From contig JANINQ010000005.1 of the NCBI GenBank assembly GCA_024508675.1, positions 434,001-498,000 on the forward strand: a DNA stretch of 64,000 nucleotides. Reading direction: 5' to 3'. Shown in pieces: positions 27,943 to 37,359 of this stretch. This DNA is from Afipia sp. (lineage in GTDB: Bacteria > Pseudomonadota > Alphaproteobacteria > Rhizobiales > Xanthobacteraceae). The stretch's first letter is position 1; each line of letters opens with the position of its first letter. Under the pieces are notes generated by a model that saw only the letters and a list, made by a program, of their open reading frames with translations, searched no databases and was not told the DNA's origin. Both the position numbers and the translations under genes were made by a program.

Positions 27943-30900
27943 TTGGTCGGGCGGCAGCGCATAGACCGTGTCAGGCGCCAGTATAATCAATGGGTTGCCA
28001 ACCAGACGCTTGAGGACTACGCGCTCCGCTTCACAGCCAAGAGTGCGCGGCGCTGGTCTGCGGCTCGCGTGGCGAACACGGCACTGGGCGCGATCTCTTT
28101 CCTTGCCCTTGAGGCCATCGGCGGAACCATCACGCTCAACTACGGCGTGACCAATGCAACGGCCGCCATTCTCGTGGTCAGTGCGGTCATTTTCTGCTGC
28201 GGACTGCCGATTGCCTATTATGCAGCCAGATACGGCGTAGATATTGATCTGCTGACCCGCGGCGCCGGCTTCGGCTACATCGGATCAACGGTCACATCGC
28301 TGATCTACGCATCCTTCACCTTCATTTTCTTCGCAATCGAAGCCGTCATTCTGGCAATGGCGCTGGAACTCTGTTTCGGCCTGCCTCGCCCCATCGGGTA
28401 TCTGGTCAGCGCGGTGGTCATCATCCCGCTGGTGACACACGGAATCACGCTCATCAGCCGCTTTCAGCTTTGGACGCAGCCGTTCTGGATTTTCCTCCAC
28501 ATTCTTCCCTTCGTGGCCATTGCGATCAAAAGCCCCGGTTCGTTCGCGGAGTGGCGTGCATTCCCGGGCGAACATGGCAGCCCGTCCGGGCAACTGGATT
28601 TGCTGTTGTTCGGCACCGCCGCGTCCGTCGTGTTTTCGCTGGTGGCGCAGATTGGCGAGCAGGTGGACTTCCTGCGCTTCCTGCCGCGCGACCGGCGTAC
28701 GTCAAAGCGAGCCTGGTGGTTTGCCATGATCAGCGCAGGTCCCGGCTGGATCGTGCCTGGTGCAATCAAGCTGCTTGCAGGCTCTTTCCTCGCGTTCTTC
28801 GCAATCAAGCATGGCGTCGTCGCGGAGTATGCCGCCGAGCCTTCTCACATGTATCTGGAGGCGTTTCGCTACGTGCTGTCCCAGCCCGATATCGCCTTAG
28901 CGCTAACAGGCACGTTCGTCATTCTCTCGCAGCTCAAGATCAACGTCACGAATGCCTATGCCGGCTCCATCGCATGGTCGAACTTCTTCTCACGGTTGAC
29001 GCACAGCCACCCGGGCCGCGTCGTCTGGCTGGTGTTCAATGTCCTTGTCGCGTTGCTACTGATGGAAATCGGCGTCTACAAGGCGCTGGAGCAGACGCTG
29101 GCGCTTTACTCGAACGTGGCCATTGCCTGGGTCGGCGCGCTCGTCGCCGATCTCATCATCAACAAGCCGCTCGGGCTTCGCCCCCCGCACATGGAATTCA
29201 AGCGCGCCCATCTCTACGACATCAATCCCGTCGGTGTTGGCGCCATGACGGTTGCAACGATCGTCTCGATCAGCGCGTTCTATGGGTTCTTTGGTCCCAC
29301 CGCGAAAGCACTTGCACCCTTTGTAGCCCTTACAACGGCATTCGTTGTTGCACCACTCATCGCTTATGCGACCGGCGGAAAATATTATATCGCGCGCAAG
29401 CCAAAACGAAGCTGGCAAACCGCCGAAGCCATCAAATGCTGCATCTGTGAACATGCTTTCGAGCCGGAAGACATGGCCTCCTGCCCTGCCTATTCCGGCC
29501 CCATCTGCTCGCTCTGTTGCTCGCTGGATGCCCGCTGCCACGATCTGTGCAAGCCGCATGCGCGTGTTCAGGCTCAATTGTCCGAAACACTCGGAAAACT
29601 TCTGCCGGAATCCATCTATGCAAGGATCAATTCACAGCTCGGGCACTATCTTGGGGTATTCGCCGCCGCCGCAGGACTCGTTGGCCTCACGCTCGGCCTG
29701 ATCTACCTGCAAACCTCCACGGCGATACGCTTCGATCAGGTCCAGTTATCGGATGTTCTCTGGAAGGTTTTCTTCGCCCTAACAATCATCATTGGCGTTG
29801 TCGCGTGGCTGTTTGTATTGGCACGCCAGAGCCGCCAGGCCGCAGAAGCGGAGACAAGGCGGCAGACGACACTGTTGATGCAGGAGATCGATGCCCATCG
29901 ACAGACGGATCTGGAACTTCAACGTGCCAAGGAAGTGGCCGAATCCGCCAACCTTGCCAAAAGCCGGTATGTCGTCGGCCTCAGTCACGAACTGCGCTCA
30001 CCGCTCAATGCCATCAGCGGCTATGCGCAACTACTTGAGCAGGATGACACCATCCAGCCGAAACCCCGCGATCAGATTCGCGTCGTTCGCCGCAGTGCCG
30101 ACCATCTCTCCGGGCTGATCGACGGCCTGCTGGATATTTCGAAGATCGAGGCGGGCCGGCTACATCTCTCCCGCGATGAAGTGCGCCTGCACGCCTTTCT
30201 CGATCAGCTTGTCGGCATGTTCCGCCTTCAGGCCGCCGCGAAGAACATCGAATTCGTGTTCCAGCGGCCGGAAACGCTGCCGCCGGTCGTTTATGCCGAC
30301 GAAAAGCGATTGCGCCAGATCCTGATCAATCTGCTTTCGAACGCTATCAAATTCACGCAGACCGGCGGCGTTCACTTCATCGTGCACTATCGCAGTCCTG
30401 TGGCAGAATTCGAAGTCCGCGATACGGGTCCCGGAATCCATGCGGACGACCTCGATCGCATCTTTGCACCATTCGAACGCGGCGCGCTCGGCGTCTCTCA
30501 ACCACAAACCGGGACCGGTCTTGGTCTGACCATCAGCAAGCTTCTGGCAGGCGTTATGGGCGGTGACATTCGCGTCACCAGCGTTGTCGACAGGGGCAGT
30601 ACCTTCTACGTGAAAATGCTGTTGTCCGAAGTCACCAATCCGACGCGCCTGAAAGCGATCAACGCACCGATCTATGGATACCATGGGCCGCGCCGGACAG
30701 TTCTCGTCACAGACGACGATCCAACACAGCGCGACCTGCTCCGCGAGATTCTAACCCCGCTCGGATTCATCATCCTTAGCGCGCATGACGGCGAATCGTG
30801 CCTGAATCTCGCACAACACTGCCAGCCCGACCTATTTCTTCTTGATATCTCCATGACAGGCATCGATGGCTGGACCGTTGCAGAAACCTTGCGGACCATG

Positions 30901-31314
30901 GGACATCATCAGGCTCGCATCTTGATGGTGTCGGCGAGCGCGCTGGAAGCACACGGTGCTCCGCTCGCGCAGCCTTTCCATGACGGATATCTGATGAAGC
31001 CGATCGATGTTCCGCGATTGCTGGAGCTTGTCGGCCAGTTGCTGAAAATCGAATGGCAATACGAGCCTCATGAGGCGCCAACGGCAGCCTGGAACATCAA
31101 GAACGATCCCAGTCCGCCAGTCGAATATGTCGATGAACTTATCAATCTCGGGCAAATCGGCTACGTCACCGCTATTCACACCAAACTCGACCAGATCAAC
31201 AAAGATCATCCCGAGCATGCAGCGTTTGTCGCCCGGATGCGGTCGTTGATCGAACAGTTTGACCTCGGCCAATACATGGCAACACTGAAAACCGTGCAGC
31301 GTCATGACCATTGA
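27943..31314 (+). CDS. NCS1 permease-histidine kinase-receiver fusion receptor
   Basis: A protein of about 1123 residues joining several modules. Residues ~30-480 look like a complete NCS1 (purine/cytosine/allantoin) permease with about 12 helices (GAISFLALEAIGGTITLNYG, YYAARYGVDIDLLTRGAGFG). Residues ~496-540 form a Cys-rich module with CCIC and CSLCC. Two more helices follow at ~575-645, then a coiled coil, HisKA (SHELRSPLNAISGYAQLL, His near 681), HATPase (VRDTGPGIHADDLDRIFAPF, TGTGLGLTISK) and a receiver with Asp in LFLLDISMTGIDG near 967. It resembles the logic of CbrA-type SSS-kinase sensors. I chose TTG 27943 because GAGGAG lies 6 nt upstream; the frame is open to 27802, overlapping nothing but the divergent promoter. 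It probably senses or transports a nitrogenous solute and signals to the next gene. Confidence 0.88.
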   Translation: MVGRQRIDRVRRQYNQWVANQTLEDYALRFTAKSARRWSAARVANTALGAISFLALEAIGGTITLNYGVTNATAAILVVSAVIFCCGLPIAYYAARYGVDIDLLTRGAGFGYIGSTVTSLIYASFTFIFFAIEAVILAMALELCFGLPRPIGYLVSAVVIIPLVTHGITLISRFQLWTQPFWIFLHILPFVAIAIKSPGSFAEWRAFPGEHGSPSGQLDLLLFGTAASVVFSLVAQIGEQVDFLRFLPRDRRTSKRAWWFAMISAGPGWIVPGAIKLLAGSFLAFFAIKHGVVAEYAAEPSHMYLEAFRYVLSQPDIALALTGTFVILSQLKINVTNAYAGSIAWSNFFSRLTHSHPGRVVWLVFNVLVALLLMEIGVYKALEQTLALYSNVAIAWVGALVADLIINKPLGLRPPHMEFKRAHLYDINPVGVGAMTVATIVSISAFYGFFGPTAKALAPFVALTTAFVVAPLIAYATGGKYYIARKPKRSWQTAEAIKCCICEHAFEPEDMASCPAYSGPICSLCCSLDARCHDLCKPHARVQAQLSETLGKLLPESIYARINSQLGHYLGVFAAAAGLVGLTLGLIYLQTSTAIRFDQVQLSDVLWKVFFALTIIIGVVAWLFVLARQSRQAAEAETRRQTTLLMQEIDAHRQTDLELQRAKEVAESANLAKSRYVVGLSHELRSPLNAISGYAQLLEQDDTIQPKPRDQIRVVRRSADHLSGLIDGLLDISKIEAGRLHLSRDEVRLHAFLDQLVGMFRLQAAAKNIEFVFQRPETLPPVVYADEKRLRQILINLLSNAIKFTQTGGVHFIVHYRSPVAEFEVRDTGPGIHADDLDRIFAPFERGALGVSQPQTGTGLGLTISKLLAGVMGGDIRVTSVVDRGSTFYVKMLLSEVTNPTRLKAINAPIYGYHGPRRTVLVTDDDPTQRDLLREILTPLGFIILSAHDGESCLNLAQHCQPDLFLLDISMTGIDGWTVAETLRTMGHHQARILMVSASALEAHGAPLAQPFHDGYLMKPIDVPRLLELVGQLLKIEWQYEPHEAPTAAWNIKNDPSPPVEYVDELINLGQIGYVTAIHTKLDQINKDHPEHAAFVARMRSLIEQFDLGQYMATLKTVQRHDH

Positions 31315-32221
31315 GAAAAAGCGCGATACCGTTCTGATCGTGGATGATTCCCCGGAAACGCTCCGGATGCTGACCGACGCGCTGGATGGCGCAGGCATGA
31401 CCGTCATGGTGGCGCTGGACGGCGCATCCGCAATGCGGGTCGTCGAGCAGATCGTGCCTGACATTATCCTGCTGGATGCCGTCATGCCGGGTATCGATGG
31501 ATTTGAAACATGCCGGCGGTTGAAGCGCCTACCCGGCCTGACAGATATTCCAGTCATCTTCATGACCGGGCTGGCCGAAACTGAACACATCGTTCGGGGG
31601 CTTGAAGTCGGCGGCGTCGATTATGTTACCAAACCCATCGTGATCGCGGAGATGCTGGCTCGCATCAAGGTGCATCTCGCCAATGCCCGACTCACCCAGA
31701 GCGCTCGCGCCGCGCTCGACGTTTCGGGGCGCATTCTTTTTGCCGTCGATTATCGTGGCAGGATCATCTGGGCCACCCCGCAGGCACAGAAACTTCTCGT
31801 TCAGAATGACGCGGACAACACTGCTTCAGAACTACCTGCTCCCTGGCTCGAATGGCTGGAGCGGATGCAGCAAGGCAGCATGGCGCCAAAGTCACCGCCC
31901 TCGACGCCTTTCAGAGATAACAAGCATCGCCTTCAATATATGGGCAGACTTAACGCTGACCAATTCCTTCTAAGGCTGACTCGCGAGACTGGTTCCGATT
32001 CACCGGCAGAATTCAGCAAGGAATTGGGCCTCACCAGCCGCGAAGGAGAGGTCTTGTCGTGGCTGAGCAAGGGGAAAACCAACCGCGACATCGCACAGAT
32101 ACTGGAATTGAGCCCGCGCACCGTGGACAAGCATCTTGAGCAGATCTACGCCAAGCTCGGTGTCGAAAATCGCACAGCCGCGGCGGCCGTGGCAGCAAAT
32201 GCCAGCCAGAGAAATGCGTGA
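31304..32221 (+). CDS. Response regulator, receiver plus LuxR-type HTH
   Basis: A 305-residue regulator. The receiver (residues ~8-122) has the acidic pair DD at 14-15 and acceptor Asp58 in DIILLDAVMPGIDG. A middle region (LFAVDYRGRIIWATPQAQKL) looks like a degenerate PAS fold. The C-terminal LuxR/FixJ helix-turn-helix is LTSREGEVLSWLSKGKTNRD with SPRTVDKHLEQIYAKLGV. It overlaps the receptor kinase gene by 11 nt and is surely its partner. The divergent urt-fmd operon is the obvious candidate target; no binding site can be named from sequence alone. Confidence 0.92.
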   Translation: MTIEKKRDTVLIVDDSPETLRMLTDALDGAGMTVMVALDGASAMRVVEQIVPDIILLDAVMPGIDGFETCRRLKRLPGLTDIPVIFMTGLAETEHIVRGLEVGGVDYVTKPIVIAEMLARIKVHLANARLTQSARAALDVSGRILFAVDYRGRIIWATPQAQKLLVQNDADNTASELPAPWLEWLERMQQGSMAPKSPPSTPFRDNKHRLQYMGRLNADQFLLRLTRETGSDSPAEFSKELGLTSREGEVLSWLSKGKTNRDIAQILELSPRTVDKHLEQIYAKLGVENRTAAAAVAANASQRNA

Positions 32222-32619
32222 AATCAGCAGGGTCAAGCGCCGCGTTTTAGCTCCGGGGGAACGCAGTCACGCTGGCTGTTCCGTATCAAGGACCCTAGCT
32301 TGCCTTCTCACTGTCCAATTCTGAGAGGCATCCGACCTTGAGGCCGATGTCCTCTCAACCGTCCAATCAAATGCGAAACAAGCACGCGCGGCTATCTCAA
32401 TGTTCGCCGCGCAGGCAATCTGGGAAAATCGGCCGCGCCGCTGCGTTTCACACCACTCTCGTTTAACCGTTGAAAATAAGTACGAAATCAGCCGGTTCCT
32501 CTGCCCCAGACTTTCCATCGCGGCGCCTTGTTGTGGTCAAAGCACGATGCCTCTTTCCGGATGCCGACTGCCCGGACTATCGACCGCGCATCGCACTTTG
32601 CACACATCACGGAGCGACC
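32222..32619. other. Intergenic region after the response regulator; nothing supported
   Basis: About 400 bp with no recognisable gene. An open frame runs from 32470 into the next gene, but the good ribosome site (GGAG at 32611-32614) points to the later start. Confidence 0.5.
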
Positions 32620-33510
32620 ATGCAACTCAACTTGCAACATGCAGACCCGCAAGCCGATCCGCATGACGCGATCGCAGCACAGCTCCGAGACCTTGCGCCT
32701 CGTATCGCAGACGATACCGCAGCCCTCAGCATCGCGCCAACGGCGGCGCCTGAATCTTCACGCGAGCCATCGCTTGAAGCTGCTCCTCTGAACGACAATA
32801 TCGGCAATGGTCTCGATACAGAGCGCCATCCGGCCTCGCGCAAGGGCATCCTGCTGCTGATCGTCTGCGCCGGTATCATGAGTGCCGCAGCATGGTACGC
32901 CTATGGCGATAAGGCCCGGCAGCAGATTTCACATCTGGCGCCGCAGTTTCAGGCCACAGCACTCGTTCCGGCATCCACCGCATCCGGCGAGTCTTCAAAC
33001 TCAGCCTCACAAACGGTAGCGCCTCAAGCTCCATCAGATTCGGCTCAAGTTCCGGACACCAAGACGGTGCCAACGGAATCGGCTGCCGCGCCCGTCGCAC
33101 AAACAACTGCGCCAGCGCAGGCCGCGCTTCCGCCGGAGGTTGTTCAGTCCCTGGAGAGCATGACGCAGGAAATCGCCTCGCTAAAGCAGACAATCGAACA
33201 GCTTCAATCTGGCCAACAGCAACTGAGCCGTGACGTCGCGAAGCTCAATGAACTGGAGGTGCGCCGTAAAGCCGGTGCACAAGCCGTGAAACCTTCTCAA
33301 AAGCCGCAAGCCCAACCGCAGCGCTCATCGGCGGTTGCACCAACTTATCGCGCTCCTGCGCCCTATCCGCCGCAGCCTCCCTCACAGACGCATACTTATT
33401 CGCAAAGCACAGCGCAACGCGACACCTACGTGCCACAGGCCGCTCCGACGCAACTCCCGCCCCAGCCGGGCGACGCCAGCGCTCCACGGCCACCAATGCC
33501 CCTGCGATGA
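32620..33510 (+). CDS. Single-pass membrane protein, Ala/Pro/Gln-rich
   Basis: A 296-residue protein of no known function. A polar N-terminus of about 70 residues precedes one membrane helix (ILLLIVCAGIMSAAAWYAYG, about 75-96), a low-complexity Ser/Ala/Pro/Thr stretch, a coiled coil (VVQSLESMTQEIASLKQTIE and on to LNELEVRRK, about 170-215), and a Pro/Gln/Tyr-rich tail. The arrangement puts the coiled coil and tail probably in the periplasm. Similar Pro-rich membrane proteins are common hypothetical genes in rhizobiales. ATG at 32620 follows GGAG by 5 nt. The gene stands alone, converging on the quinone oxidoreductase. Confidence 0.75.
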   Translation: MQLNLQHADPQADPHDAIAAQLRDLAPRIADDTAALSIAPTAAPESSREPSLEAAPLNDNIGNGLDTERHPASRKGILLLIVCAGIMSAAAWYAYGDKARQQISHLAPQFQATALVPASTASGESSNSASQTVAPQAPSDSAQVPDTKTVPTESAAAPVAQTTAPAQAALPPEVVQSLESMTQEIASLKQTIEQLQSGQQQLSRDVAKLNELEVRRKAGAQAVKPSQKPQAQPQRSSAVAPTYRAPAPYPPQPPSQTHTYSQSTAQRDTYVPQAAPTQLPPQPGDASAPRPPMPLR

Positions 33511-33548
33511 TGAGCAGCGCAGAGCGCCGCGCATTCTGACCTCAGGAA

Positions 33549-34523
33549 TCAGGGCAGCAAAATGCTTGAACCTACCGTCTTGCCAGACTCTAGAGCACGA
33601 TGGGCTTCAGCGGCATCCTTTAACGCGAAGGCCTGCGATATCTCCGCCTTCACTTTTCCGCTCGCAAGGGCATCGAACAGATCAGCCGCCGTTGCCTGCA
33701 AGTCCGCAGGCTTTGCGGTGTAGGTAACCAACCTCGGCCGGGTGACGAAGAGTGAACCTTTGGCTGCAAGCTGACCGATATTGACCGACGTAACCGGACC
33801 GGATGTGTTGCCGAAACTGACCATGAGACCAAACGGCTGCAGACACGACAGCGAGTCGTCCCAGGTCACTTTGCCGACCGAGTCATAGACAACCGGCACA
33901 CCCGCTCCATTTGTTAACTCGCGAACACGCTCGAGAAAGTTTTCCTTGGTGTAAATGATTGTGTGCGTACAACCGTTCGCCCTGGCAAGCGCGGCTTTCT
34001 CCTCGCTGCTGACGGTCCCGATCACCGTCACACCAAGAGATTTCAACCACTGACATGCAATAAGACCGACACCGCCAGCCGCAGCGTGCCAAAGCACTGT
34101 CTGGCCGGCCTGCACCTTGAACGTGCGGCGGATCAGAAACTGAACCGTCATGCCCTTGAGCAATACCGCCGCGGCCTGTTGGTCGGAGACGCCATCAGGG
34201 ACCTTCACCAAGGGTGCGCCCGGCATCACTCGCGCTTCTGCATATGCACCCGGCGGACCACCGGCATAGGCCACGCGATCACCGACCTTGATATGGCTGA
34301 CACCAGACCCTACCGCTTCGACAATACCAACAGCTTCCTGTCCAATGCTGCCGGGCACCGACACAGGATACAAGCCGGAGCGTTGATAGGTGTCGATGTA
34401 ATTCAAGCCGACCGCCGTGTGGCGAATGCGGACCTGCCCCTCATCGGGCTTTTCAAGCCGAACGCCGCGCCATTGCAGAACTTCCGGGCCGCCCGTTTTC
34501 TCGATAATGATTCCGTTGGTCAC
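33549..34523 (-). CDS. NADPH:quinone oxidoreductase (zeta-crystallin type)
   Basis: A 324-residue medium-chain reductase without the catalytic zinc cysteines. Seen: GPEVLQWRGV, GLNYIDTYQRSGLYP, the SIGQEAVGIVEAVGSGV stretch, and the cofactor region HAAAGGVGLIACQWLKSLGV with the AAGGVG motif of the QOR family. QorA-like enzymes reduce quinones with NADPH in the cytoplasm and protect against redox cycling. It is divergent from the LysE gene, with 426 bp between. Confidence 0.92.
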   Translation of the reverse strand: MTNGIIIEKTGGPEVLQWRGVRLEKPDEGQVRIRHTAVGLNYIDTYQRSGLYPVSVPGSIGQEAVGIVEAVGSGVSHIKVGDRVAYAGGPPGAYAEARVMPGAPLVKVPDGVSDQQAAAVLLKGMTVQFLIRRTFKVQAGQTVLWHAAAGGVGLIACQWLKSLGVTVIGTVSSEEKAALARANGCTHTIIYTKENFLERVRELTNGAGVPVVYDSVGKVTWDDSLSCLQPFGLMVSFGNTSGPVTSVNIGQLAAKGSLFVTRPRLVTYTAKPADLQATAADLFDALASGKVKAEISQAFALKDAAEAHRALESGKTVGSSILLP

Positions 34524-34949
34524 TTTTCCTCGACAGGCAGTGCGCCTTCAAATCACTCAACAAAGATATTGATATTGACGACATGATGGATCGTGCGCAT
34601 TCGCCCTACGCACATCGTCGCATCCACCAAAGTGACACACATACTCGATAGCGCGAACCTGATCGGCGCATTCGTTCGCCAGCGACCATCCCATCTATCG
34701 CGTGTTGAGTTTGTTAGTTCACGCAAGCAGCGGTGAGATCTTGCCTCACCTCCCCGATGCCCGAAGCGAAGCAGATTCGACACTGATCGGAAGACCTCGG
34801 CATGATTCAGGCTAGCGATGAAGATATATTTCGAATATCATATACTTATGAATTTACAATTCCGATTTTCGAAACAATAAGAGCACCCTTCCATCCGATG
34901 CGTTGCGCTCCATCGTCTTGAGATTCATCGAGGAAATTACTCCACAGAC
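34524..34949. other. Divergent intergenic region, AT-rich core
   Basis: No gene is supported in these 426 bp. The stretch 34817-34860 is markedly AT-rich (ATATATTTCGAATATCATAT) and may hold the promoter of the LysE gene. Confidence 0.5.
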
Positions 34950-35546
34950 ATGACAGCCGAAGAAATCATCGCCTTCATGACTTTCTCCATCGTGGCTGCA
35001 ATCACACCCGGCCCGAGCAACATCATGGTGACAGCCACCGGTGCGGCCGTGGGTTTCTGGCGTGGTCTGCCGTGCCTGCTCGGGGTTGGTATCGGCATGG
35101 CATCGCTGATGTTTTCCGTTGCGATCGGCCTGGGGCAAATTCTTCTGAGCCACAAGAGCATTACACTCGTGATGAACTGGCTCGGCGCAGCATTCCTTCT
35201 CTGGTTATCATGGAAGATCGCGACTGCTGACACGACAGCCACCACAAAGGAAAAGCGGGCAATCGGCTTTCTGGATGCCGCTCTCTTTCAATGGATCAAT
35301 CCGAAATCGTGGATCGTCAGCACTGGGGCGATCGGAGCATATCTTCATTCCAGTTCGCACGGATTGGGATTTCAGGCTGCGATATTCGCGCTGCTGTTCT
35401 TCCTGGCAGCCGTGCCCAGCCTGCTGGTCTGGCTTTTATTCGGCGCATCACTCGAGCGGTATCTTTCCGATCAAGCAACGGCACGCATCTTCAACCGGAT
35501 CATGGGATTGCTGCTCGCGGCCTCGACAATCTTCATTTTGGCCTGA
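34950..35546 (+). CDS. LysE/RhtB family exporter
   Basis: A 198-residue inner-membrane protein of the LysE superfamily with five or six hydrophobic segments. ITPGPSNIMVTATGAAVGFW near the N-terminus is the conserved family motif, and NPKSWIV in the middle is also typical. Members export amino acids or related metabolites by proton antiport. Cargo cannot be predicted. The next gene converges from the other strand. Confidence 0.9.
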   Translation: MTAEEIIAFMTFSIVAAITPGPSNIMVTATGAAVGFWRGLPCLLGVGIGMASLMFSVAIGLGQILLSHKSITLVMNWLGAAFLLWLSWKIATADTTATTKEKRAIGFLDAALFQWINPKSWIVSTGAIGAYLHSSSHGLGFQAAIFALLFFLAAVPSLLVWLLFGASLERYLSDQATARIFNRIMGLLLAASTIFILA

Positions 35547-35561
35547 GCACAACGCGCGCTT

Positions 35562-35948
35562 TCAACCGTGATCGGGTTCTATATCCGGCGCAGCTCCAAA
35601 GAACCCTACAATCTTCGATAACCGGGCATCCTGTCCGATTTCGCCGAAGTCAATCGACACATCTCCGCGCGATCCATCGGCCCGAACCAGCCGCCACAGG
35701 AAACGCACCACGTTGTGATGGCTGTCGACACCGCTTACAAACTCCAAATACGCACCGGGGCGCTTTTCCTGGACCATCGAGATGTGCCGGGAAAGCGCTT
35801 CGCGCCCCGAAAGCTCCACGGTCGGATCGACGTAGTTCGCGTCGATCCCCCAACATCGTTCCAGCAGAACCTGCCTGTGGCCAGCATCAGGCTCGTTCCA
35901 CGCGGCGAGATAATCCCGAACCAGCTGGAGAGAAACACTCCCGGTCAT
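35562..35948 (-). CDS. NTF2/SnoaL-like protein
   Basis: A 128-residue protein of the SnoaL/NTF2-like alpha-beta cone fold: LVRDYLAAWNEPDAGHRQVL, then YVDPTVELSGREALSRHI and the beta strands RFLWRLVRADGSRGDVSIDFGEI. Members range from isomerases to non-enzymatic binding proteins, so no reaction is assigned. It lies downstream of the GST gene on the same strand and may be expressed with it. Confidence 0.8.
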   Translation of the reverse strand: MTGSVSLQLVRDYLAAWNEPDAGHRQVLLERCWGIDANYVDPTVELSGREALSRHISMVQEKRPGAYLEFVSGVDSHHNVVRFLWRLVRADGSRGDVSIDFGEIGQDARLSKIVGFFGAAPDIEPDHG

Positions 35949-36021
35949 CTAAAAAATCCATTTCACGAGTGCAGCCACACACGCCCGCAGCCTTCTGCAA
36001 ACCGACAGGCACGGCAGATAA

Positions 36022-36648
36022 CTACAATACCGGCTGTGTCTCCACAGCAATTGCTTTTGCGACAGCAGGTCTTTGCAACATCCGCCGCCTATGATCTTCG
36101 ATTTTTGGAAGGCGGCGAATATCCACGCCATCTGCCTCCAGCCACTGCGAGAGGGTAAACAGGTAAGGATCGCTTATCGTATATGTGTCGCCCATCACCC
36201 ATGGCCCGGCAAACATTTCCCGCTCGATCAGCGAAAAGCAATCGCCAACAGATTGCGGGACCTTCTTGCGCATCGCTTCGATAGCCGCCTGATCATCGGC
36301 CCAACGATAGCCTCGCATCCGATGCGCATGTGCAATATGCGCCGTCGAGCAGAGATAGCTATTGAAACTCTGCACGCGTGCAAAGGCGAATGAATCATCG
36401 AGCGGCGCCAGATTAGCGTCCGGAAAACTCTGGGCAATAAAAGCCAGAATCGCGGGTGTTTCCGTCAAAACGCCGCGATCGGTCACCAGTGCAGGAACAC
36501 GGCCATTCGGATTGATCGCCAGATAGTCCGGCTTGCGCTGTTCTTCAGAACCGAAATCGATCCGGGTTACCGTATAATCGGCTCCGGCTTCTTCCAATGC
36601 GATATGCGAGGCGAGTGCTGAGGTATGCGGCGCATAAAAAAGATTCAT
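36022..36648 (-). CDS. Glutathione S-transferase
   Basis: A 208-residue cytoplasmic GST. The N-terminal thioredoxin-like domain has MNLFYAPHTSALASHIALEE and NPNGRVPALVTDRGVLTETP, containing the cis-Pro and the Glu-Thr pair that bind glutathione; the C-terminal helical domain follows. Its substrate is unknown. The gene lies between the NTF2-like and PNPOx-family genes, all on the minus strand, but with gaps of 73 and 43 bp. Confidence 0.92.
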   Translation of the reverse strand: MNLFYAPHTSALASHIALEEAGADYTVTRIDFGSEEQRKPDYLAINPNGRVPALVTDRGVLTETPAILAFIAQSFPDANLAPLDDSFAFARVQSFNSYLCSTAHIAHAHRMRGYRWADDQAAIEAMRKKVPQSVGDCFSLIEREMFAGPWVMGDTYTISDPYLFTLSQWLEADGVDIRRLPKIEDHRRRMLQRPAVAKAIAVETQPVL

Positions 36649-36691
36649 CTGGAATTTTCCTGACAGGAGACGCTGTCATTACATCATTCAA

Positions 36692-37243
36692 TCACGCACG
36701 AGCGCCAGGAGATTTTGTCCGATCGAACGCCGGCCATTGCTGTGACTGCGTCGGTAATACGATCTGCTTGCCTGTGAGACCGTGGATAGTGATGGCATAA
36801 ACGGCGATCTGGTCAAGCCGCGGAAAGAAGTTCTCAGGACGTCCCCAATCCGGCTTTCCATATTTTGACATCAGCCATTCGCAAAACCTCTGCTTGAAAT
36901 CTACATCCTCGACGACCTCGATCTCGCCGACTGCGATCACGCTTTGATAAGCCAGCGATGAGTCACATTCAAACCGGCCATAGGCATAGACCTGATCGGG
37001 CTCATCAATGCCAAAGCTGACCTTGGAATGATGATCGATGTTCTGGCGCAGAAGACCTTTTGCGCGGGTGCTGTGCAGATAAATCTTGCCCTCCGCGTAG
37101 ATGTAGAGCATCGGCGTGCCGTAGGGATAACCATCCGGGCCAAGGGTCGAGAGCCACCCACTGAACCCTCGTTCCAACACAAGACGTGCCTGCTCCTCGG
37201 GCATCGCCAGATCGTGTCGTCGCATTCCAGGCGCACTGCTCAT
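36692..37243 (-). CDS. Pyridoxamine 5'-phosphate oxidase family protein
   Basis: A 183-residue FMN split-barrel protein of the PNPOx-like group. FSGWLSTLGPDGYPYGTPML, KIYLHSTRAKGLLRQNIDHH and SLAYQSVIAVGEIEVVED are typical. This branch (NimA-like) is not PdxH itself, so B6 chemistry is not certain. The ATG at 37243 has GGAG 7 nt upstream; the frame continues to 37387 into the regulator gene. It is divergent from a PdxR-like MocR regulator with three AAAGTGG boxes in between, which ties it to vitamin B6 control. Confidence 0.87.
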   Translation of the reverse strand: MSSAPGMRRHDLAMPEEQARLVLERGFSGWLSTLGPDGYPYGTPMLYIYAEGKIYLHSTRAKGLLRQNIDHHSKVSFGIDEPDQVYAYGRFECDSSLAYQSVIAVGEIEVVEDVDFKQRFCEWLMSKYGKPDWGRPENFFPRLDQIAVYAITIHGLTGKQIVLPTQSQQWPAFDRTKSPGARA

Positions 37244-37297
37244 GTTCAGCTCCGATGAATTGGTCTTGAACTTGGATGATGGACAGAGATAACGTCT

Positions 37298-37349
37298 AAA
37301 GTGGCCTGTTTGATAGGTCCACTTTTCATCAACAAAGCCTACCACTTTT
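37298..37349. promoter_or_regulatory. Three AAAGTGG boxes, likely PdxR/MocR operators
   Basis: AAAGTGGCC at 37298-37306 on plus; on minus, AAAAGTGGACC ending at 37316 and AAAAGTGG at 37342-37349. The first two form an inverted pair. PdxR sites described in actinobacteria have the form AAAGTGG followed by a short A/T-CTA part (from memory). Position between the MocR gene and its divergent target fits. Confidence 0.7.
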
Positions 37350-37359
37350 GGCGGGACGC

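Noticed and set aside
28470-29450. 326-codon plus-strand frame inside the receptor kinase gene
   Set aside because: Same strand, different frame; no motifs, while the permease frame is continuous and conserved.
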